Source of the DNA: Aquitalea denitrificans
GTDB taxonomy: Bacteria; Pseudomonadota; Gammaproteobacteria; Burkholderiales; Chromobacteriaceae
Assembly (NCBI RefSeq): GCF_009856625.1
Contig: NZ_CP047241.1
Coordinates: forward strand, 4,092,001-4,156,000
Direction: 5' to 3'
DNA length: 64,000 nucleotides
Shown: piece by piece, positions 25,472 through 34,037 of the stretch
Layout of the letters: each line of letters opens with the position of its first letter
Numbering within the stretch: position 1 is the first letter of the stretch
Position numbers and translations under genes: made by a program
The notes under the pieces: model-generated
What the model was told of the DNA's origin: nothing
The model's input: the letters and a program-made list of their open reading frames with translations, nothing else
Databases searched by the model: none

Positions 25472-26212
25472 TCAGTTGGCGATCAGCTTTTCCACCTTGG
25501 CAGCGCGTTCGCCTGGGGCCGGGTGGCTAGCCAGCATGCTGCTGTCGTTGCCGTACAGCTCGGCCAGCTTGCGCAGGGCCGACGGTGCACCTTGCACATT
25601 GTAGTTGTGGCGCTTGAGGAAGCCCACGCCGTAGGCATCGGCATCGCTTTCCTGCGATTGCGAGAACTGGGCGTTGACGATGGCTTCGGCAAAATTGCCC
25701 AGATCGGACTCGCTCAGGGCTGCAGCCGTGCTGTTGCCGCTGCTGCCAGCAGCCTTGCGCGCACCGGAAGCTGCGTAAGCCAGCTGCATGGCCTTCTTGC
25801 TGTGACCCAGCTTGACGTGGCCGATTTCATGGCCAATCACGAAGCGCACCTGGTCGTCATCCATCTTGTCCAGCAGGCCGCTGTAAACACGCACGGTGCC
25901 ATCGGCCATGGCGAAGGCGTTCACTTCCTTGGTCTGGTAAACCTTGAAGTTGAGCTTGGTGCCGTCTTCACTGTCCAGACCCTTGACGATCTTGGCCAGA
26001 CGTTTGCCATAAACGCTGGAAGCTGCGGCAACCTTGTTCTTCTTGTCCATGACGGCGCTGGATTCCGCAGCCAGGTTCTTCACGTCAGCGTCGCTGAGCG
26101 TGGCGGCCTTGAGCAGGTCGCTGCCGGAACTGAGCATGCCATTAAGGTCGAAAGCCTGGGCGGTGCCAGACAGGGACAATGCAAAAACGAGAGCAAGGGA
26201 CAATTTTTTCAT
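25472..26212 (-). CDS. M48-family zinc metalloprotease, periplasmic
   Basis: A 246-residue exported protease resembling LoiP/YggG. The signal peptide is MKKLSLALVFALSLSGTAQA with cleavage before FDLNG; no lipobox cysteine is present, so it should be soluble in the periplasm. The zinc motif is His128-Glu-x-x-His132 (GHEIGHVKLGH), and a third ligand is expected in the SQESDADAYGVGFL segment. VNAFAMADGTVRVYSGLLD (about residues 95-115) is typical of M48. It has its own terminator downstream. Likely role is envelope protein quality control, by family analogy. Confidence 0.92.
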   Translation of the reverse strand: MKKLSLALVFALSLSGTAQAFDLNGMLSSGSDLLKAATLSDADVKNLAAESSAVMDKKNKVAAASSVYGKRLAKIVKGLDSEDGTKLNFKVYQTKEVNAFAMADGTVRVYSGLLDKMDDDQVRFVIGHEIGHVKLGHSKKAMQLAYAASGARKAAGSSGNSTAAALSESDLGNFAEAIVNAQFSQSQESDADAYGVGFLKRHNYNVQGAPSALRKLAELYGNDSSMLASHPAPGERAAKVEKLIAN

Positions 26213-26301
26213 ATCAAAATTCCTTTTTAAAATGCGCCATGATGCTAACGTAATTTTTCAGTATTTAACAGCCATACCGGCATAAGCAGCCTGCAGAAAT
26301 G

Positions 26302-26332
26302 AAAAAGGCCCCGCATGGTCAATGCGGAGCCG
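26302..26332 (-). terminator. Rho-independent terminator of the opp operon
   Basis: On the minus strand GGCTCCGCAT pairs with ATGCGGGGCC (one G-U) and is followed by T5. It lies 20 bases past the oppF stop. Confidence 0.85.
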
Positions 26333-26352
26333 AGTAGCCAACAGGAGCTGAA

Positions 26353-27345
26353 TCAGGCCAGCAGGCAGGAACTCTGGCTTGCTTCACTGATACGGCGCAG
26401 CTGGATGGTTTCCTTGCTGCAACGCGCCTCGGCCTGCGGGCAGCGGGTGCGGAACACGCAGCCGGACGGCGGATTGATCGGGCTGGGCAGATCGCCTTGC
26501 AGGATCTGGATCACCTTGTTTTTCTCCAGCTTCGGGTCCGGAATGGGAATGGCCGACAGCAAGGCGCGGGTGTAAGGATGGGCAGGCGCATCGTACAAGG
26601 CATGCTTTTGCGCCAGCTCCATCTCACGGCCCAGATACATCACCAGGATGCGGTCGGAAATATGCTTCACCACCGCCAGGTCGTGGGCGATGAAGATCAG
26701 CGCCAGGCCCATCTCGCGCTGCAGTTCCTTCAGCAGGTTGATGATCTGCGCCTGGATCGACACGTCCAGCGCCGATACCGGTTCGTCGCAGATGATCAGC
26801 TTGGGCTCCAGAATCAGCGCGCGGGCAATGCCGATACGCTGGCACTGGCCGCCGGAAAATTCGTGCGGATAGCGGTTGATCATCTGCTCGCGCAGGCCCA
26901 CCTTGCGCATCATGCTGCGCACGCGCTGCATGATGTCGTCGGCGGACAGCTCCGGCTTATGCACGCGCAGCGGTTCGCCAATGATCTGGGCGACGGTCAT
27001 GCGCGGGTTGAGCGAGGCCAGCGGATCCTGGAAGATCATCTGGATATCCTTGCGCACTGCATGCCAGTCCTGCGCGCTGCCACGGGTGAGGTCCTTGCCC
27101 ATCCACACGATTTCACCAGCGGTGGCAGGAATCAGGTTGAGGATGGCGCGCGACAGCGTGGACTTGCCACAGCCGGACTCGCCCACCACGCCCAGGGTTT
27201 CACCGGCGTACAGGTCGAAGCTGACACCATCCACCGCCTTGAGCGTGCGCCTGGCGCTCCACGGCCAGCGGCCGTCGCCCTTCACCTGAAAATGCACTTT
27301 GACATCACGTACCGACAGAATCGGCTGCTTGGCTTGTTCAGACAT
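26353..27345 (-). CDS. oppF: Oligopeptide ABC transporter ATP-binding protein OppF
   Basis: A 330-residue ATPase subunit at the cytoplasmic face of the peptide importer. Walker A is GESGCGKST (about residues 56-64), the signature is FSGGQCQRIGIARAL, Walker B is LIICDEPVSALD, and the H-loop is FIAHDLAVV. The C-terminal oligopeptide domain has the cysteine cluster GCVFRTRCPQAEARC near residue 295. Its start overlaps the end of oppD by eight bases, indicating translational coupling. Last gene of the operon. Confidence 0.95.
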   Translation of the reverse strand: MSEQAKQPILSVRDVKVHFQVKGDGRWPWSARRTLKAVDGVSFDLYAGETLGVVGESGCGKSTLSRAILNLIPATAGEIVWMGKDLTRGSAQDWHAVRKDIQMIFQDPLASLNPRMTVAQIIGEPLRVHKPELSADDIMQRVRSMMRKVGLREQMINRYPHEFSGGQCQRIGIARALILEPKLIICDEPVSALDVSIQAQIINLLKELQREMGLALIFIAHDLAVVKHISDRILVMYLGREMELAQKHALYDAPAHPYTRALLSAIPIPDPKLEKNKVIQILQGDLPSPINPPSGCVFRTRCPQAEARCSKETIQLRRISEASQSSCLLA

Positions 27346-28339
27346 GTGCCACCTCCTGTGCGGCCAGCTGCAATTCGGCTACCGGCTTGTGACAGGCGCG
27401 CAGCACCTGCGGATTGCTGGTGCTGGCAGACAGTGCCGGCAGTTCGTCGGCGCAGCGGCTGCTGGCGTGGGTGCAACGCTCGGAGAACGGGCAGCCCTTG
27501 GGCATGTGCGCCATATTGGGCGGATTACCCGGAATGCTCACCAGCTCGCTGCCGTCGTGGTCCAGCCGCGGCAAGGCACCCAGCAGGCCGATGGTGTAGG
27601 GGTGGCTGGGCTGATAGAAGATGTTGTCAGCAGTGCCGTATTCCATGACGCGGCCGCCATACATCACCATCACTTTTTCGCACAGGCCGGCCACCACGCC
27701 CAGGTCGTGGGTAATCATCACGATGGCGGTGCCGAAATCACGCTGCAGCTCTTTGAGCAGGGTGAGTATCTGTGCCTGCACCGTCACGTCCAGCGCGGTG
27801 GTGGGTTCGTCGGCGATCAGCACTTCCGGTTCGCACAACAAGGCCATGGCAATCATCACCCGCTGGCGCATGCCGCCGGAGAATTCATGCGGATACATAT
27901 TGATGCGGCGGGCGGCTTCCGGAATGCGCACTGCGTCCAGCAGCTCGATGGCACGCTTTTTCGCATCGCGGCGGCTGATGCCCTTGTGCAGCTCCAGTAC
28001 CTCGGTCATCTGGCGCTCTACCGTCAGATACGGGTTGAGCGAGGTCATCGGGTCCTGGAAGATCATTGCCAGCCGGTCGCCGCGGATGCGGTTGAGTTCG
28101 GTCGGGCTCATGGCCAGCAGGTTCTGGCCCTGGTACCGCGCCTCGCCGGTGGTTTTGCCGTTACGCGCCAGCAGGCCCATCATGGCCAGCACGGTCTGGC
28201 TCTTACCGGAACCGGATTCGCCGACGATGCCCAGGGTCTGGCCCTTTTCCAGCTCGAAGCTGACGCCGTTGACGGCGCTGACCACGCCGTCGTTGGTCTG
28301 GAACTGTACGCCCAGATTACTTACTTTCAATAGACTCAT
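27338..28339 (-). CDS. oppD: Oligopeptide ABC transporter ATP-binding protein OppD
   Basis: A 333-residue ATPase partner of OppF. Walker A is GESGSGKSQ (about residues 38-46), the signature is FSGGMRQRVMIAMALL, Walker B is VLIADEPTTALD, and the H-loop is MITHDLGVVAG. The C-terminal domain carries GCPFSERCTHASSRC. It begins 11 bases after oppC ends. OppD and OppF form the heterodimeric motor for import of short peptides. Confidence 0.95.
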   Translation of the reverse strand: MSLLKVSNLGVQFQTNDGVVSAVNGVSFELEKGQTLGIVGESGSGKSQTVLAMMGLLARNGKTTGEARYQGQNLLAMSPTELNRIRGDRLAMIFQDPMTSLNPYLTVERQMTEVLELHKGISRRDAKKRAIELLDAVRIPEAARRINMYPHEFSGGMRQRVMIAMALLCEPEVLIADEPTTALDVTVQAQILTLLKELQRDFGTAIVMITHDLGVVAGLCEKVMVMYGGRVMEYGTADNIFYQPSHPYTIGLLGALPRLDHDGSELVSIPGNPPNMAHMPKGCPFSERCTHASSRCADELPALSASTSNPQVLRACHKPVAELQLAAQEVAHV

Positions 28340-28350
28340 CTGTTGCTACC

Positions 28351-29265
28351 TCAACGATCTTTCGGATCGAGCGCATCGCGCAGGCCGTCGCCGATATAGT
28401 TGGCGCAATACAGGGTGACCGACAGCATGCCGGCCGGGAACAGCAGAATCCACGGGCTGGCATCCATCACCCCGGCCCCGTCCTGGATCAGCACGCCCCA
28501 ACTGGTCATCGGCTCCTGCACCCCCAGGCCCAGGAAGGACAGCACCGATTCGGTCAGGATCACGCCCGGCACGGTGACGGTGGTGTAGATCACCACGATG
28601 CCCAACAGATTGGGCACGATGTGGCGGAAGATGATCTTGGGCGTGGACACGCCGATGGCATGGGCCGCCTCGACATATTCCTTGGACTTGATCGCCAGTG
28701 TCTGGCCGCGCACCACCCGCGCCATGTCCATCCAGGAGAACACGGTAATGGTCAGCACCACCAGGTAGAAGTCGCGGCCCAGCAGGGTCACCATCAGGAT
28801 GGCGATCAGCAGGTAGGGCACGGCATACATCATGTCGACGATACGCATCATCAGCGCATCCACCTTGCCGCCCATGAAACCGGCCGTCGCACCCCAGACA
28901 ATGCCCAGCGCCACCGAGGCAATGGTGGCCAGTGCGCCCACCATCAGCGAAATGCGCCCGCCGATCAGGCAGCGCACCAGCAGGTCACGCCCCAGCGCAT
29001 CGGTACCGAACCAGTGGGTATTGGCCAGCGTCGGCGCGATGCCCATTGCATCCCAGTCGGTGTCTTCATAAGTGTGCGGCAGCACCATAGGCCCGAACAC
29101 ACAGGCCAGGGTGATGAAGGCCAGCACGATCAGGCTGAGCACGGCGGCCTTGTTGCGGAAAAAGCGCAGCCGCGCGTCACGCCACAGGCTGCGGCCTTCT
29201 ACGGCGGCATCGGTGAGGCCATTGTCCAGCGCAGCCGTCATGGCTTTCTGTTTGCTTTGCATCAT
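28351..29265 (-). CDS. oppC: Oligopeptide ABC transporter permease OppC
   Basis: A 304-residue inner-membrane permease with an N-terminal cytoplasmic tail, a first membrane helix (about residues 40-62), a periplasmic loop ending in HWFGTDALGRDLL (diagnostic of OppC/DppC) and five further helices. The EAA loop that contacts the ATPases is EAAHAIGVSTPKIIFRHIVPN (about 195-215). GGGAG lies before the chosen double ATG. The gap to oppB is 14 bases. Confidence 0.94.
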   Translation of the reverse strand: MMQSKQKAMTAALDNGLTDAAVEGRSLWRDARLRFFRNKAAVLSLIVLAFITLACVFGPMVLPHTYEDTDWDAMGIAPTLANTHWFGTDALGRDLLVRCLIGGRISLMVGALATIASVALGIVWGATAGFMGGKVDALMMRIVDMMYAVPYLLIAILMVTLLGRDFYLVVLTITVFSWMDMARVVRGQTLAIKSKEYVEAAHAIGVSTPKIIFRHIVPNLLGIVVIYTTVTVPGVILTESVLSFLGLGVQEPMTSWGVLIQDGAGVMDASPWILLFPAGMLSVTLYCANYIGDGLRDALDPKDR

Positions 29266-29279
29266 GATTTTGCTCCCGC

Positions 29280-30200
29280 TCAGTAGCGAATCTTCGGGTC
29301 CAGCAACGCATAGGCCAGATCCACGAGCAGGTTGAGAACAACGGTAATCACCGTCACCAGCACCACCAGACCCAGTACCAGGGTGTAGTCGCGGTTGGCG
29401 GCACCATTGACGATGAGCTTGCCAAGGCCGGGCAGGCCGAACACGGTTTCGGTCACTACCGCAGCGGTAATCGAGGAAATGGCCAGCGGGCCGATCACCG
29501 ACACCACCGGCATCAAGGCCGGTTTGAGCGCATGGCGCAGCACGATGGTGCGCATGGGCAGGCCCTTGGCGCGGGCGGTACGGATGAAGTTGCTGCTCAG
29601 TACCTCGATCATGCTGCCGCGCATCACGCGGCCGATGGTGGAGATGTTGATGAACACCAGCAGGGCAATCGGCAGCACCATGTAGCGCAGCGAGAAATCA
29701 TCCCAGCCGCCGGCCGGCAACCATTCCAGGCCGATGGCAAACACCATCACCAGCACCGGGCCCAGCACGAAGGACGGAAAGGCGCCGCCGATATTGCCCA
29801 GCAGCATCACCAGATAGTCGATGATGCTGTTCTGGCGCAGTGCGGCCACAATGCCCAGCGCCACGCCGATGAACAGGGAAATCACGATGGCACCGCCACC
29901 GATGGCGGCAGACACCGGCAGGGCCTTGCCCACCAGATCGTTCACGCTCCAGTCGGCATAGCGGAAGGAAGCACCCAGATCACCCTGCAACAGGCTCTTG
30001 ATGTAATACAGGTATTGCTGCCACAAGGGCAGGTCGAGATGGTATTTGGCCTGCAGATTGGCCAGCACGGCAGCAGACACCTTGCGTTCCCCGTCAAACG
30101 GGCCGCCCGGGGTCAGGTGCAGCAGCAGATAGCAAACGGTAATGACGGCCAGCAGTGTGGGAATGGTCGCCAGCACGCGTCGGAAAGTATAGGACCACAT
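29280..30200 (-). CDS. oppB: Oligopeptide ABC transporter permease OppB
   Basis: A 306-residue permease, the partner of OppC in the membrane channel. It begins MWSYTFRRVLATIPTLLAVITVCYLLLHLTPGGPF, the usual OppB/DppB start. Six hydrophobic segments follow, with the EAA loop at RTARAKGLPMRTIVLRHALKPAL (about residues 218-240). GGAG lies seven bases before the chosen ATG; an upstream in-frame codon would add an implausible hydrophilic tail. It is separated from oppA by 184 bases containing a strong stem-loop. Confidence 0.94.
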   Translation of the reverse strand: MWSYTFRRVLATIPTLLAVITVCYLLLHLTPGGPFDGERKVSAAVLANLQAKYHLDLPLWQQYLYYIKSLLQGDLGASFRYADWSVNDLVGKALPVSAAIGGGAIVISLFIGVALGIVAALRQNSIIDYLVMLLGNIGGAFPSFVLGPVLVMVFAIGLEWLPAGGWDDFSLRYMVLPIALLVFINISTIGRVMRGSMIEVLSSNFIRTARAKGLPMRTIVLRHALKPALMPVVSVIGPLAISSITAAVVTETVFGLPGLGKLIVNGAANRDYTLVLGLVVLVTVITVVLNLLVDLAYALLDPKIRY

Positions 30201-30296
30201 GGGGATACTCCAGCCAGGCTCGTCCGCCTGCGCAGCACACGTCTTGTGAACATGGCTGCACGGCAAGGCGCGCCGGCATGATGCGCTACATCACAA

Positions 30297-30325
30297 GCCG
30301 GATGTCCGTCTGGCGGACATCCGGC
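30297..30325 (-). other. Stem-loop between oppA and oppB
   Basis: A perfect 12-base stem (GCCGGATGTCCG with CGGACATCCGGC) around a five-base loop. No T-run follows on the minus strand. In binding-protein-dependent operons such hairpins commonly protect or partly terminate the upstream message, giving an excess of the binding protein; that role is inferred. Confidence 0.7.
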
Positions 30326-30384
30326 CTCTGTTCAACCGGGGACCGCAGCCCCCTCCTCTTGCATCACTCAGTCAAGCGCAAGGC

Positions 30385-32004
30385 TTAGTGCTGGATGATG
30401 TAGAGGTCCTTGCCGCGGTAGCGGTCCATCGGGTTCTTGCCGTAGCCACCCACATAGGACTTCACCAGACGCGGTGCGGTGTATTGCAGCAGCGGGATCA
30501 TCGGATAGTCATCCATGATCATCTTCACCGCCTGGGTGAACAGTTGCTTGCGCTTGGCCTGATCGGTGCTATCGCTACCCTGCTTGATCAGCGCTTCGGC
30601 CTTGGCATTGCAGTTCTTGTTGTCGTTCTGGTCGTTGTCACACTGCACCAGCGCGAGGAAGGTGGTGGCGTCGTTGTAGTCGGCCACCCAGCCGTTACGG
30701 GCGATCTGGTAATCGGCATCGTGACGCTTCTTCAGCAGCACCTTGAACTCCAGGCTTTCCAGCTCGGTGTTCAGGCCCAGCTTGGATTTCCATTCGGAAG
30801 CGGCAAAGATGGCCATCTTCTTGTGGTAGTCACTGGTGTTGTAGGCAAACTTCAGCTTGCTGCCCGGCTTCACACCAGCCTCAGCCAGCAGCTTCTTGGC
30901 CTCTTCCACCCGCTTGGCCATCGGCCATTTTGCCCAGTCGTAGCTGGTGACATCGGCACCGGCAGTACCGGCCACGATAGCGCTGTAGGCCGGAGCCTGG
31001 CCATCGGCGGTGACTTTCTTGGCCAGAATGTCACGGTCGATCACCATGGACAGCGCCTTGCGCACGCGCACGTCCTTGAGCAGCGGGTCCTTGTTGTTCA
31101 GCGAGTAGTAACGCAGGCCCAGGAAGGGCGCATTGCGGATTTCCTTCGGATACTGTGCCTTGTACTTGTCGTAAGTGCCGGACGGCAGTTCCAGCACCCA
31201 GTCGTTTTCGCCGGATTCATACAGCTTCACGTCGGCGTTGTGGTCTTCGATCGGCAGGTAGGTAATCTTGCCCAGCTGCACGTTCTTCACGTCCCAGTAC
31301 TGGGCGTTCTTTTCCACGACCACCTTGCTGTTTACCTGCCAGTCCTTCAGCGCAAAAGCGCCGTTGGATACCATCTTGCCCGGCTTGGTCCAGTCCTTGC
31401 CGAACTTGTCGATGGTGGCCTTGGGCAGCGGTGCCAGCTGGGTATTGGCCACCAGCGACGGCATGAACGGCACCGGGTACGGGGTTTGTACTTCCAGCGT
31501 GTACTTGTCCACGGCCTTCACGCCCAGCGAAGAAGCGGGCTTCTTGCCTTCGGTGATTTCCTTGCCGTTCAGGATGAAGATGCCATAGGTGGAGGCATAG
31601 GGAGAGGCGGTCTTGGGCTCGACAAAACGCTGCCAGCCATACACGAAATCGCTTGCGGTCACGGTGGAACCATCCGACCACTTGGCATTCTTGCGCAGCT
31701 TGAATACCCAGGTGGTGGGGCTGGTCTGTTTCCACGACTCGGCCACGCCCGGCATCACCTTGCCAAAGCTGTCGGTGGCGGTGAGGCCTTCGAACAGATC
31801 CATGGTGATGGTATTGGCTGGTACCGATTCGGCCAGCACCGGATCGAGCGATTCCGGCTCGGAACCGGTGTTGCGGATCAGCTCCTGCTTGGCAGCCAGC
31901 TTGACGCCTGCCGGCACCTGGGCGGCCATGGCGAAACCGGTCGTACCGGCCAGTGCCAGGGCTACAGCTGCCGTGGCCACGCGCAGCGATTTATTGTGTG
32001 ACAT
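30385..32004 (-). CDS. oppA: Oligopeptide-binding protein OppA (periplasmic)
   Basis: A 539-residue solute-binding protein of the SBP_bac_5 family, about the usual OppA length (about 540). The signal peptide is residues 1-27 (TAAVALALAGTTGFAMA). The family blocks GSEPESLDPVLAESVPANTI (about 47-66) and VTASDFVYGWQRFVEPKTAS (about 115-134) are present. The cysteine pair near 435-450 (QCDNDQNDNKNC) is also seen in enterobacterial OppA. It captures peptides in the periplasm and delivers them to OppBCDF. AGGAGA precedes the start. As first gene of the operon it has a long upstream region with operator-like palindromes. Confidence 0.95.
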   Translation of the reverse strand: MSHNKSLRVATAAVALALAGTTGFAMAAQVPAGVKLAAKQELIRNTGSEPESLDPVLAESVPANTITMDLFEGLTATDSFGKVMPGVAESWKQTSPTTWVFKLRKNAKWSDGSTVTASDFVYGWQRFVEPKTASPYASTYGIFILNGKEITEGKKPASSLGVKAVDKYTLEVQTPYPVPFMPSLVANTQLAPLPKATIDKFGKDWTKPGKMVSNGAFALKDWQVNSKVVVEKNAQYWDVKNVQLGKITYLPIEDHNADVKLYESGENDWVLELPSGTYDKYKAQYPKEIRNAPFLGLRYYSLNNKDPLLKDVRVRKALSMVIDRDILAKKVTADGQAPAYSAIVAGTAGADVTSYDWAKWPMAKRVEEAKKLLAEAGVKPGSKLKFAYNTSDYHKKMAIFAASEWKSKLGLNTELESLEFKVLLKKRHDADYQIARNGWVADYNDATTFLALVQCDNDQNDNKNCNAKAEALIKQGSDSTDQAKRKQLFTQAVKMIMDDYPMIPLLQYTAPRLVKSYVGGYGKNPMDRYRGKDLYIIQH

Positions 32005-32523
32005 TCGCCTATTCTCCTGTTCTGTAGAGCCCCGCTTATTGCGGGTGCATAAATTCTTTTATCCGAATTATGTTCGGAACTTTCCGTTTAACTGTCCGAA
32101 ACGGGCCGAGCCATTATGCGCTGGCGTTTTTGAAATCCTCAAGCCTGATTCAGAACAATATGACAAGCGTTTTGCAAAAGCCGTGTCATTTCAACGACGA
32201 TAGCCAATTTACCGCCATTTATTCACAGGAAAATCCGTAGCCCGGCAACATTTTTGCTCTCAATCATGAGTATTTATATTGGCAGCCATTAATATCTTGC
32301 ATGCGTGCCGTATTTAAATTGCCGGCACTACGTCATTTGTGCCGCTGACTGCACGTTTCACCCTATTCGCATGTTTCTGGATATGGATTTGCATTTAATC
32401 CATTTCCACCGGTGATGGTTTATTTGCAGCAGGCCCTGCAATAAAGGCGTAAAGGCACATCAGGCATGGCGGTGGCTTGCCATGGCATATCGACCGATTG
32501 CCAGACAAGCGGGCAGCAGACGT
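32005..32523. other. Non-coding region upstream of oppA
   Basis: About 520 bases without a credible gene. Next to oppA lie a small hairpin CCCGC/GCGGG (32031-32045) in the probable leader and two nested palindromes (32062-32104, listed separately). The remainder is moderately AT-rich and may contain the opp promoter; no specific RNA gene or riboswitch was recognised. Confidence 0.5.
32062..32104. promoter_or_regulatory. Operator-like palindromes upstream of oppA
   Basis: TCCGAA-N5-TTCGGA (32062-32078) is a perfect inverted repeat. It is followed by CCGTTT-N9-AAACGG (32084-32104), which contains a second TCCGAA. The position 58-100 bases before oppA fits a repressor or activator site. No known regulator motif is assigned. 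Confidence 0.4.
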
Positions 32524-32552
32524 AAAAAAAGCTCCCGCGCGGGGAGCTTTTT
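32524..32552. terminator. Bidirectional Rho-independent terminator after pyrC
   Basis: AGCTCCC pairs with GGGGAGCT around GCGC, flanked by A7 on one side and T5 on the other; on the minus strand it ends the pyrC transcript. Confidence 0.88.
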
Positions 32553-32586
32553 GTAGCAGCAGTACAAACCGGACTGTCAGCGGCTC

Positions 32587-33621
32587 TTAGTCCTGCATGC
32601 GCCAGTGCATGGCTTCGCCGGCACGCAGCGGCACCAGCACATCGTCGCCATATGCCAGTTCGGCGGGTACGGTCCAGCTTTCCTTCACCAGAGTGATGGT
32701 GTCGGCATTGGGGGCCAGGCCATAGAAGGCCGGGCCGTTCAGGCTGGCAAAGGCTTCCAGCTTGTCCAGCGCGCCGGCCGCCTCGAAGGCTTCGGCATAC
32801 AGCTCGATGGCGGCATTGGCGGTGTACATGCCGGCACAGCCGCAGGCGGCTTCCTTGGCGTGGCGTGCATGCGGTGCGCTGTCGGTGCCGAGGAAGAACT
32901 TGGCCGAACCGGAGGTGGCAGCCTGCACCAGCGCCTGACGGTGCAGCTCGCGCTTGAGCACCGGCAGACAGTAGTGATGCGGGCGGATGCCGCCAACGAA
33001 GATAGCATTGCGGTTCATCAGCAGGTGATGCGCGGTGATGGTGGCGGCGATGTTGTCCGGCGCGCTGGCCACGTATTCGGCGGCATCCTTGGTGGTGATG
33101 TGCTCGAACACCACGCGCAAGGACGGCAGGCGCGCCAGGAGCGGCTGGAATACCTGTTCGATGAACACGGCTTCGCGGTCGAAGATGTCGATGGCGGAAT
33201 CAGTCACCTCGCCATGCACCAGCAGCGGCATGCCGCAGTCGGCCATTGCTTCCAGCGCCGGCATGGCTTTATCAATGCTGCTGACGCCAAAGTCGGAATT
33301 GGTGGTGGCTCCGGCCGGATACAGCTTGATACCGTGCACGAAACCGCAATCCCTCGCCTTGCGCACTTCTGCGGCACTGGTGTTGTCGGTGAGGTAAAGC
33401 GTCATCAGCGGTTCGAAACGGCTGCCGGTCGGCAGTGCGGCCAGAATCCGCTCGCGATAGGCGGCGGCGGCTTCCACCGTGGTCACCGGCGGTTTCAGAT
33501 TGGGCATGATGATGGCACGGCCCATCTGGCGTGCGGTGTCGGGCAGTACGGCAGCCAGCGCTGCGCCATCGCGCAGGTGCAGGTGCCAGTCGTCGGGGCG
33601 GATCAGGGTCAGTGTCGTCAT
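32587..33621 (-). CDS. pyrC: Dihydroorotase
   Basis: A 344-residue zinc amidohydrolase catalysing reversible cyclisation of carbamoyl-aspartate to dihydroorotate in pyrimidine synthesis. The metal-binding HLHLRDG is at about residues 13-19, the carboxylated lysine is in GIKLYPAGATTNS (about 100), and further ligands fit LLVHGEV, EHITT and LGTDSAPH. The length is that of the class II E. coli-type enzyme (348). The start MTTLTLIRPDDWH was chosen by family; the upstream extension is not family-like. It is followed on the same strand by a terminator; the TusA-like gene lies 69 bases upstream. Confidence 0.96.
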   Translation of the reverse strand: MTTLTLIRPDDWHLHLRDGAALAAVLPDTARQMGRAIIMPNLKPPVTTVEAAAAYRERILAALPTGSRFEPLMTLYLTDNTSAAEVRKARDCGFVHGIKLYPAGATTNSDFGVSSIDKAMPALEAMADCGMPLLVHGEVTDSAIDIFDREAVFIEQVFQPLLARLPSLRVVFEHITTKDAAEYVASAPDNIAATITAHHLLMNRNAIFVGGIRPHHYCLPVLKRELHRQALVQAATSGSAKFFLGTDSAPHARHAKEAACGCAGMYTANAAIELYAEAFEAAGALDKLEAFASLNGPAFYGLAPNADTITLVKESWTVPAELAYGDDVLVPLRAGEAMHWRMQD

Positions 33622-33690
33622 GCGCTTGGGCTCTTTGTCGGGGCTAGCAGTATCGGGGCAGGCCGGGATCATCCCGTCCGGGCGGCAGGC

Positions 33691-33921
33691 TTACTTGCGA
33701 CGCAGCACCATGCGGAACTTGCCTTCCGCCGTGGTGGTGGATTCCAGCAGTGCATTGCCGGTCTGGCGGCAAAAGGCTTCAAAATCCTTGGGTGCGCCGG
33801 CATCGGTGGCAATCACCTCCAGCACGCTGCCGCTCTCCATATCGGCCAGCGCCTTCTTGGCGCGCAGAATGGGCAAGGGGCAGTTGAGGCCGGACAGGTC
33901 AATCAGGCGGTTGGGAGTCAT
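33691..33921 (-). CDS. TusA/SirA-family sulfur-carrier protein
   Basis: A 76-residue protein of the TusA (SirA-like) family, which carry persulfide sulfur on the cysteine of a CPxP motif. The motif is Cys14-Pro-Leu-Pro in LNCPLPILRAKKAL, and the body (VIATDAGAPKDFEAFCRQTGN) is typical. Tiny TusA paralogues are common; whether this one serves tRNA 2-thiolation, molybdenum cofactor or another sulfur pathway is not shown by the sequence. It precedes pyrC on the same strand. Confidence 0.9.
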   Translation of the reverse strand: MTPNRLIDLSGLNCPLPILRAKKALADMESGSVLEVIATDAGAPKDFEAFCRQTGNALLESTTTAEGKFRMVLRRK

Positions 33922-34037
33922 GGGGCGTGTCGCTCAGTCTTTACGTTACAATGCCAGGTGAAGGCGGTATTCTACCGGCTATCCGTCCGACTAGTGTACG
34001 CCACCCGTCAAGCCCCTCCCAAATCGGAATCCCCGCC

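Noticed and set aside
30388..32001. Open frame of 537 codons opposite oppA
   Set aside because: Antisense shadow of oppA; no start signal or domain.
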